Source: Bacillota bacterium (lineage in GTDB: Bacteria; Bacillota; Sulfobacillia; Sulfobacillales; JAIMBI01). From it: 37,576 bases of DNA. The notes under the pieces are model-generated. The model ran no database searches. It was not told the DNA's origin and saw nothing but the letters and a program-made list of their open reading frames with translations. Made by a program: the position numbers and the translations under genes. Of this stretch, positions 32,348 through 37,576 are shown in pieces. Where the stretch lies: assembly GCA_021818685.1 (NCBI GenBank), contig JAKATP010000015.1, positions 1-37,576 of the forward strand, written 5' to 3'. Position 1 is the first letter of the stretch, and every line of letters starts with the position of its first letter.

Positions 32348-33163
32348 GTGCCATCCGGACTCTTAATCATTGTCGTGGTTGTGATCCTTTTGTTATTGAT
32401 GTCGGTTCGGATCGTCCAGCAATATCAGAGGGGGGTGCTGTTTCGGCTGGGCCGGGTGGTGGGTGTACGCTCACCGGGCCTAAACCTCATCATTCCGATC
32501 GTGGACTCCTTGCGGAAAGTGTCCCTGCGCATCCTCACGATGCCGATCCAATCTCAGGGCATCATCACCAAAGACAACGTGAGCGTGGATGTGTCGGCCG
32601 TCGCGTATTACCGCGTCGAAGATCCCGTCAAATCCGTGGTGGCCATTGAGAACGTACCGGCGGCCATTGATCAGATCGCCCAAACGACTCTGCGCAAGGT
32701 GGTCGGCCAGCATATGCTGGATGAAGTCCTCTCGGAAACCGATGCCATTAACGCGAGCATTCCAGCGATTCTCGATGCGCTGACAAAGGACTGGGGCGTG
32801 GTCGTCACCATCGTGGAGTTGAAGGACATTCAGGTCCCGGAGGCCATGAAGCGATCCATGGCGCGTCAAGCAGAAGCCGAACGCGAAAAGCGAGCGAAAA
32901 TTATAGCGGCCGAAGGCGAACTGCTAGCGGTCGGATCGCTCAGTGAAGCTGCCGACATTATGTTGCAGCACCCGATTACTTTGCAGCTGCGTACTTTGCA
33001 GACACTCACAGAGATTGCGGTCGACAAGAACTCCGCGGTGATTTTCCCAGCACCTCTGATGACAACCATTCAGGAACTAGGCTCGTTTCTTTCCCGGGAG
33101 ACGACTGGGATCCAGGATCTGACCCGAAAATCCGAGGTGGAGGCGCGTACTCCTTCACCGTAG
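32348..33163 (+). CDS. SPFH-domain membrane protein (stomatin/prohibitin, slipin type)
   Basis: The 271-residue protein has one N-terminal membrane segment (SGLLIIVVVVILLLLMSVRI). An SPFH domain follows: VQQYQRGVLFRLGRVVGVRS, GLNLIIPIVDSLRKVSLRI, GIITKDNVSVDVSAVAYYRV, AAIDQIAQTTLRKVVGQHML. A coiled-coil stretch (PEAMKRSMARQAEAEREKRA, IIAAEGELLA) and a C-terminal oligomerisation part complete it. Slipins form large microdomain rings in the membrane. The NfeD partner often found beside them is absent here. The GTG at 32348 is the start, with AAGGATGATAGG upstream. Context gives no specific role; membrane stability under acid or metal stress is a guess. Confidence 0.93.
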   Translation: MPSGLLIIVVVVILLLLMSVRIVQQYQRGVLFRLGRVVGVRSPGLNLIIPIVDSLRKVSLRILTMPIQSQGIITKDNVSVDVSAVAYYRVEDPVKSVVAIENVPAAIDQIAQTTLRKVVGQHMLDEVLSETDAINASIPAILDALTKDWGVVVTIVELKDIQVPEAMKRSMARQAEAEREKRAKIIAAEGELLAVGSLSEAADIMLQHPITLQLRTLQTLTEIAVDKNSAVIFPAPLMTTIQELGSFLSRETTGIQDLTRKSEVEARTPSP

Positions 33164-33773
33164 GTTGGTGCACCGTCGACTACAACCGAAGCATCGTCTC
33201 CTCTGGCTTGGCGGTGATGCGGGGAGCCACCGATGCACGTTCGACAAGCTCCGGTCGGCAGCCGTTCGTCTGTCACGTCTCGAAAGCCGGCGGCCCCGCT
33301 GTGCGCATGCCTGAGCGCTACGAACGCCCGTACCTGGGTCCACGGGTCGTGGCGGTAGGGGCCCCCCGAGGTCTGCCCCGACTCGCGATGTCGGACCGGA
33401 TCTGCCGCGGCCACTGGTCGGATGGGTGGCGATCCGCGTCGCGACCCTCTCCGGGCGGTCGGCCGTTAGGACATCCACCATGCGATGCTCCTCATGGGCC
33501 GACCGGAGGTCCCTGTCGCTGGGCAAGCGCGATGGCCAGGGTGCCTGAACGCTTCCCATCCACCCATGGTGGATTCCCACATCCGGATCCCTGCGCCAAC
33601 CTCCGGCGCGCGGGTCTACCTCGCAGATGGGAAGCATCTTAATCTCCCTCGGTTCTACGGCCACTCTATGTCACGTCACGTGTCGACGGCGGCTCCGAGA
33701 CCATGCTCAACGCCCAGATTTCGGATTTTCGCCGCAAGGTGTCTCTGCCTGTGCGACTGTCTGCTCCGTATCT
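33164..33773. other. Intergenic region, no supported gene
   Basis: About 610 bases lie between the SPFH gene and the 3' end of the nucleotidyltransferase gene. Open frames on both strands are Arg/Pro/Ser-rich, without ribosome binding sites or known motifs. It may be decayed accessory DNA like the stretches further right. Confidence 0.35.
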
Positions 33774-34622
33774 TCATGGGGGGCCGCCGAGAGGGTCGGC
33801 ACCTGGTGCTTCGGCGAGGACCTGGTCGACCAGGCGACGGACTGCGCACGCTTCGGTTGCCGGGTAGGGGGTTCCATATTCCCGTGCGATGTCCGGTCCC
33901 AGATCGTCCATCATGGTCATCAGATCCTGCAGGGCCTGGACGAACAGTGCGCGATCCATCGGAGTTATCGTGAGACGGTCGAGGATGGTCTTCGGAACGT
34001 CTTCGCATACCTTCGACCACTCCCAGTCCGCGCGCCCGGCAGCGTGCCGAAGCCGCCACGCGCGCACCAGCTGCTTTCGCCGGCTCTCGAGAAACCAATG
34101 GGCCGCCCAGAGGTCATTGCGCACGATATACTTCGCGGCGATGTAAGACCCGAGCCAAAACATCAACAGGGTGTCTTGAAGCGGATCGGGTGCGGGAGGC
34201 AGCAGGGGGGCCGCCGGAGGGCGCACAGGCGGTACCGCGTTCGCCCGCCGGGCCGAGACAAGATGGAAGGAGGATGCCGTACCTCCGGAATCCTCGCTGC
34301 TCAACGTCAGATCCAGGAGCACCCCGGACTGGTACAGGACGGAATAGCTGAGGCCCGGTCCGCCCCACTGATGGTCGAGGGTCAGCACCGTCGGGATGCT
34401 GGTCCGGGTGAGGCTCGCCCGGGCCGCCCAGACGTCTTCGAGATAGCCGGGTTCGACGACGAGGACGAGATCGACGTCGGAATATTGATCCGCGTCCCCG
34501 GACGAGATCGAACCGCCGAGGCGGACTTCCCGAACGGCCGGGTGCTCAGAGGCTTGTGTGGATACCGTGCGAAGCACATCACGGTGAGCCTTTAACCGAA
34601 TATCTAAATCGGGCCACTGCAT
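33774..34622 (-). CDS. Aminoglycoside-type nucleotidyltransferase (polymerase-beta fold)
   Basis: The 282-residue protein has the nucleotidyltransferase signature EVRLGGSISSGDADQYSDVD (G-S-x3-G...S-D49-x-D51, the metal-binding aspartates), followed by LVLVVEPGYLEDVWAARASL. A helical C-terminal domain (QDTLLMFWLGSYIAAKYIVR, DLWAAHWFLESRRKQLVRAW) resembles ANT(6)-like adenylyltransferases in layout and length. It may nucleotidylate an aminoglycoside or another small molecule; resistance is not demonstrated. ATG at 34622 or TTG at 34628 could start it, and no clear ribosome binding site is seen. The gene sits beside an IS remnant and an MFS transporter in a patch that looks acquired. Confidence 0.8.
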   Translation of the reverse strand: MQWPDLDIRLKAHRDVLRTVSTQASEHPAVREVRLGGSISSGDADQYSDVDLVLVVEPGYLEDVWAARASLTRTSIPTVLTLDHQWGGPGLSYSVLYQSGVLLDLTLSSEDSGGTASSFHLVSARRANAVPPVRPPAAPLLPPAPDPLQDTLLMFWLGSYIAAKYIVRNDLWAAHWFLESRRKQLVRAWRLRHAAGRADWEWSKVCEDVPKTILDRLTITPMDRALFVQALQDLMTMMDDLGPDIAREYGTPYPATEACAVRRLVDQVLAEAPGADPLGGPP

Positions 34623-34787
34623 GACCAAGAAGATATCACGGGATTCCTCGCCTCCCCCGACCGCTCTCTCCGGTGGGGGAAAGGTCAGGGTGAGACGCCG
34701 GAGGGGACGCCCGGAGGGAGCGTCATTCCAGGGACTTTAAAAGCACGACCCGCGGCCGGTCACCATCAGCCACGTGCTTAGTCACGC

Positions 34788-35327
34788 GTGAATAGCCGTG
34801 ATTACCGCGTAGTACCGGCAAGGGTTTCCCATGAGTACGCCGTCAGTTCCGCACCCGCCTCCGGGCGGACTAACGTCCGCGCTTGGGAGGAGCTGCTAGG
34901 CCAACTGGATCTGGCCTTCATCGTAGGCGCCTACGGGTCCAAAGGGCCACCTTCGTATGACCCCTTGGGGTGGTCAAGCTCTAAGTCTACGGCGATGTCC
35001 GGGGGCATTGAATCCTCGCGCTACCTGGAGCGCTCCTGCTGGGCAGGGCGGCTTCCGGATGCTGGTCCAGAAGCAACAGCCGGACCTGGACGCTGGCCAC
35101 ATGGCGGCGTCACGGCCCTGGCGGATCTGCTGCAACAGTCGGTCCGGTTGGCGGCGGCGGCCGGCTTGGTGCGCCTGGAGGACGTCGCCGTCGATGGGAC
35201 CAAAACGAAGGTGTCGGCGTCGCATCGGGCGATGAGCGACGCGCACCTGCAGGAGCGAAGGGCACGATGGAGGCGACCGACGCTTTTAGGAGCCGGTTGC
35301 CAGGTTCGAGTACGGACGGTAGATTGA
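34788..35327 (+). pseudogene. IS1182-type transposase remnant, frameshifted
   Basis: The stretch encodes pieces of one DDE transposase in two frames. ELLGQLDLAFIVGAYGSKGP plus PSYDPL opens it. FRMLVQKQQPDLD lies in another frame about 100 bases on. ADLLQQSVRLAAAAGLVRLE and DVAVDGTKTKVSASHRAMSD return to the first frame. These match the N-terminal domain and first-Asp region (VAVDGTK) of IS1182-family transposases. At least two frameshifts are present and everything after about residue 180 is missing, so this is a dead fragment. No inverted repeats could be fixed. Confidence 0.75.
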
Positions 35328-35513
35328 AAGACGATTCATCCTTCGGGGGAGGGCGGCCATGCTTCACATCCAGGGCCTTGCGAGCCATGCAAGCCTCTTC
35401 CTCCTCTCGCCCAAAGCAGGACTCTAAGCCCACCCACGGGATCTGTCTGCTCTTTTCGGGCGGACTCCACGGCTTCTCTACCAAGCGGTCCCGCGCGATG
35501 GAGGATGTATCTC

Positions 35514-36719
35514 ATGCCGATCCCCACTCAGAGCCCGCGGCCTGCGCGAGCGCTCCGCGCGTTCTACATCTTCGTCGGCCTCCGTTGGTTCCGGCTCACG
35601 GGAGCGCTTTGGATCCTGTTCCTTCTCCACGTTGGATGGACTCTCTGGCAAGTGGGCGTGGCCGAAGCGCTCTACCATGCGGTGTCGTTCCTGTCCGACA
35701 TTCCGACCGGAGCCTTCGCTGATCGGATCGGGCGACGGGTGTCGGTCGCCACGGGCCTCGCGCTCGCGGCGTTCATGGATTTGGCGCTGTTCCTCCTAGC
35801 CCCGGGGCATGTCCTCCTCGGGAGTCTCGTCATGGGCGCCACCTCCCTGTCGTGGACGTTTATCGGCGGTGCCGACGCGGCCCTGCTGCATTCACTGTCC
35901 GAGATGCTGCCGGAAGGGTCCGCGGGTTATGCCCGACTCTACGGCCGCATGGATGCCCTCGGGCTTATTTCCGGCGCTCTTGCGGCCGCGCTGGGGGGAT
36001 GGCTCGCGGTCTCTTCGGGTTGGCTCTGGCCGTATGCGGGAGAGGCGGTGGCGATGGCTCTTGCCATTCCGTTCGTATTGAGCCTGCCCAAAGTCTCGCG
36101 ACCCCGGGCTCGCCCGACCGGTCACGCACGAGTCCTGGTTCGCCAGGTGATCGACACGATCCGTGTGGTCAAGGAACGCCCCGGTCTCCTGGCGCTCGTC
36201 CTGTTCGGGGCGGTGCTGGGGGTGGTGGCGACCAGCAACCATCTGTATGCTCAGTCGACGCTGACGGCAAAGGGGCTTGGCATCTTCGGTGCGACGGCCA
36301 TCATCGGAGGTGCCGACCTCCTCTCGGCTGCTGCCAGCGCGGGAAGCTACCGGTTTAGGGGACGCCTCCGGGCGCTCGCCGTCATGGCCATCGTGCTGGC
36401 GCTCTCCGTGAGTGGGGTGGGGGCGTTGCCGTCGCTCCTGGCCGTGGCGGCTTACGCGGTCACCGCCGTGGGAAGCGGGGCTACCGATGTCCTCCTGGTC
36501 ACCGAGCTTAACGAGTGGGCTCCGGAGAAATATCGTGCGGGCGTCCTTTCCATCCCCAGTTCTCTCTTCAGCCTCGGGATGATCGTGGCGTTTCCACTGG
36601 AGGGCTGGCTGATGCCGCGGACCGGCCTCGGCCCTGTGTACGCCGGCCTCGGACTCCTGCTGATGCTGAGCCTGGCGGCGGCCTTTCGCGGAACGGCGTT
36701 TAGAACCCGATCGGCATGA
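35514..36719 (+). CDS. Major facilitator superfamily transporter
   Basis: This is a 401-residue, about 12-segment carrier. The opening ALRAFYIFVGLRWFRLTGAL is followed by SFLSDIPTGAFADRIGRRVS (motif A, D-x-x-GRR) and AFMDLALFLLAPGHVLLGSL. The second half has FGATAIIGGADLLSAAASAG and ELNEWAPEKYRAGVLSIPSS. The D-I-P-T-G-A-x-A-D-R-x-G-R-R form is common in MFS proteins of the multidrug or macrolide type from Gram-positives. The ATG at 35514 has GGAGG 9 bases upstream; the ATG at 35505 touches the ribosome binding site. The substrate is unknown; the neighbours suggest a drug-export role. Confidence 0.9.
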   Translation: MPIPTQSPRPARALRAFYIFVGLRWFRLTGALWILFLLHVGWTLWQVGVAEALYHAVSFLSDIPTGAFADRIGRRVSVATGLALAAFMDLALFLLAPGHVLLGSLVMGATSLSWTFIGGADAALLHSLSEMLPEGSAGYARLYGRMDALGLISGALAAALGGWLAVSSGWLWPYAGEAVAMALAIPFVLSLPKVSRPRARPTGHARVLVRQVIDTIRVVKERPGLLALVLFGAVLGVVATSNHLYAQSTLTAKGLGIFGATAIIGGADLLSAAASAGSYRFRGRLRALAVMAIVLALSVSGVGALPSLLAVAAYAVTAVGSGATDVLLVTELNEWAPEKYRAGVLSIPSSLFSLGMIVAFPLEGWLMPRTGLGPVYAGLGLLLMLSLAAAFRGTAFRTRSA

Positions 36720-37450
36720 AAGAATCACGCCGGGAGGGAGCGATGGGGTCCTGTCATAAAGGATCCGGCCAGCACGGGCATGAAGGGTTAAGTTAGGAAA
36801 AAACAGGGCCCCGGGATCGTCGCATCCTTCGCTTGCACTTTCCTTCTCGTCCTGGCGATGGAGTGCATATTTCTCGTGCACGCCGGGCCGAATCGGAGCG
36901 TGCGGTCGGTTCATCCCGTCGAGATTGTATCTGGAGGATTTTGCGCCGTGGACTCCCCCTTCCGGTCTGAACCCCGAGTCCCACCGCGAGCCGAACGGCC
37001 TTTGCCGACGAGAGAGCCGCCTACGCCGGCACCGGATTCATCGGACCCGATCGCAGGTGGAGCATCCCCGGGAGCAGGGCTGCTGGACCTTTGACATCGG
37101 CGGTGCGCTGGCGAGAGAGCGGCCACGGTCGAAGAGTCGCTCGTGGGGCTCCGGTGCCCGGGAGGTGCTGTCCTGGCAGTTCGCGAAGCGGATGCGGCAC
37201 ACCACGGCCGCTTGGCGGACGCACGGCTCCTGCTACCCCTTCGGAATCCAACGTAGCCCCCGGACAGGCTTCGGAACTTATAGGCGTCCTGCCTTCACGC
37301 CTGGATGGGATCCGGTTCCCCGTGGCCTCTGTGGGATCAGGGGACGCCATGCGTCTGTCGGTCGGAGACGTGGTGCGTGCGTAGCGAACGGCTGTCGGGA
37401 GGCTCGTGGGGGACACCCGCGGCGGTCATGTCTATGAAAGAGGCGGGACG
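36720..37450. other. Intergenic region, no supported gene
   Basis: About 730 bases follow the MFS gene. A plus-strand frame ending near 37384 (GVLPSRLDGIRFPVASVGSG, then DAMRLSVGDVVRA) looks protein-like at its end but has no start, ribosome binding site or family match. It may be a decayed gene. Confidence 0.35.
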
Positions 37451-37576
37451 ATGCGGGATGCCGCAGATTTCGTATCCTATCGGGTCCGCTGGCCCTGGGG
37501 TCCGTTGAACGTCGGCGAGGCCGCCCGCATATTTGACGGGGCGACCTTCCCCTGGTGAATGGCGGACGGCTACGAC
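37451..37576 (+). pseudogene. Start of an aminoglycoside nucleotidyltransferase-like gene, interrupted by TGA (partial)
   Basis: From the ATG at 37451 (AAAGAGGCGGG upstream) the frame reads VSYRVRWPWGPLNVGEAARI, FDGATFPW, then TGA (37556-37558), then MADGYD to the window end. The family normally has FPWWIAGGYA here, so the TGA replaces the second Trp (TGG to TGA). The downstream remainder is outside the window. This could be a nonsense mutation, UGA read as Trp, or a sequence error. Only 42 codons are visible, so the assignment rests on the PW(W)-x-A-x-GY motif. Confidence 0.55.

Noticed and set aside
35892-36914. 340-codon minus-strand frame
   Set aside because: It is antisense to the MFS transporter and shows no protein family features.
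1-37576. CRISPR arrays, rRNA and tRNA genes
   Set aside because: No regularly spaced repeats, cloverleaf or rRNA-length similarity were seen on either strand.

Overview
The window reads as chromosomal DNA of a GC-rich Gram-positive-type bacterium, most like an acidophilic, sulfur-oxidising Firmicute of the Sulfobacillus kind. This is an inference from style and gene content: strong AAGGAGG-type ribosome binding sites, frequent GTG/TTG (and one probable CTG) starts, a persulfide/sulfane-sulfur module, DsrE-type sulfur carriers and a menaquinone-linked sdhCAB. No rRNA, tRNA or ribosomal protein gene is present to fix the taxonomy.

Layout. 1-3131: the 5' part of an NCS1 nucleobase permease (minus, cut by the window edge) and a decayed IS200/IS605 element whose tnpA and tnpB are both frameshifted. 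3277-4495: cob(I)alamin adenosyltransferase and the BioY biotin transporter. 4997-8567: a sulfur module made of tandem rhodanese, metallo-beta-lactamase persulfide dioxygenase, glutaredoxin, DUF302 protein, SAM methyltransferase and antibiotic-monooxygenase-fold protein. It carries two copies of a TACCC-N4-GGGTA palindrome of the CsoR/CstR operator type. The glutaredoxin has an in-frame TGA exactly where the first cysteine of its CxxC motif belongs, which suggests selenocysteine (UxxC). 8793-9986: an MFS exporter.

10475-18950: one long operon with its own GntR repressor and a promoter-embedded palindrome. It holds an amidohydrolase, a PfkB kinase, a GH4 phospho-glycosidase, an oligopeptide/oligosaccharide-type ABC importer (lipoprotein plus two permeases, no ATPase) and glucosamine-6-phosphate deaminase. 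Together these suggest import, intracellular phosphorylation and cleavage of an amino-sugar disaccharide such as chitobiose without a PTS; this is an inference. 19841-25794: an 1105-residue SARP-ATPase-TPR regulator, a small membrane protein and a secreted beta-helix protein. 26516-30586: sdhC-sdhA-sdhB-ubiE with ATGA overlaps, linking succinate oxidation to menaquinone synthesis. 30948-33163: two overlapping DsrE-like genes and an SPFH/stomatin protein. 33774-37576: an accessory, partly decayed area with an aminoglycoside-type nucleotidyltransferase, an IS1182-type transposase remnant, an MFS transporter and the start of a second nucleotidyltransferase interrupted by TGA at a tryptophan position.

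Several long intergenic stretches (4548-4996, 9987-10474, 18951-19840, 23159-23942, 25795-26515, 33164-33773, 36720-37450) hold no gene I can support.
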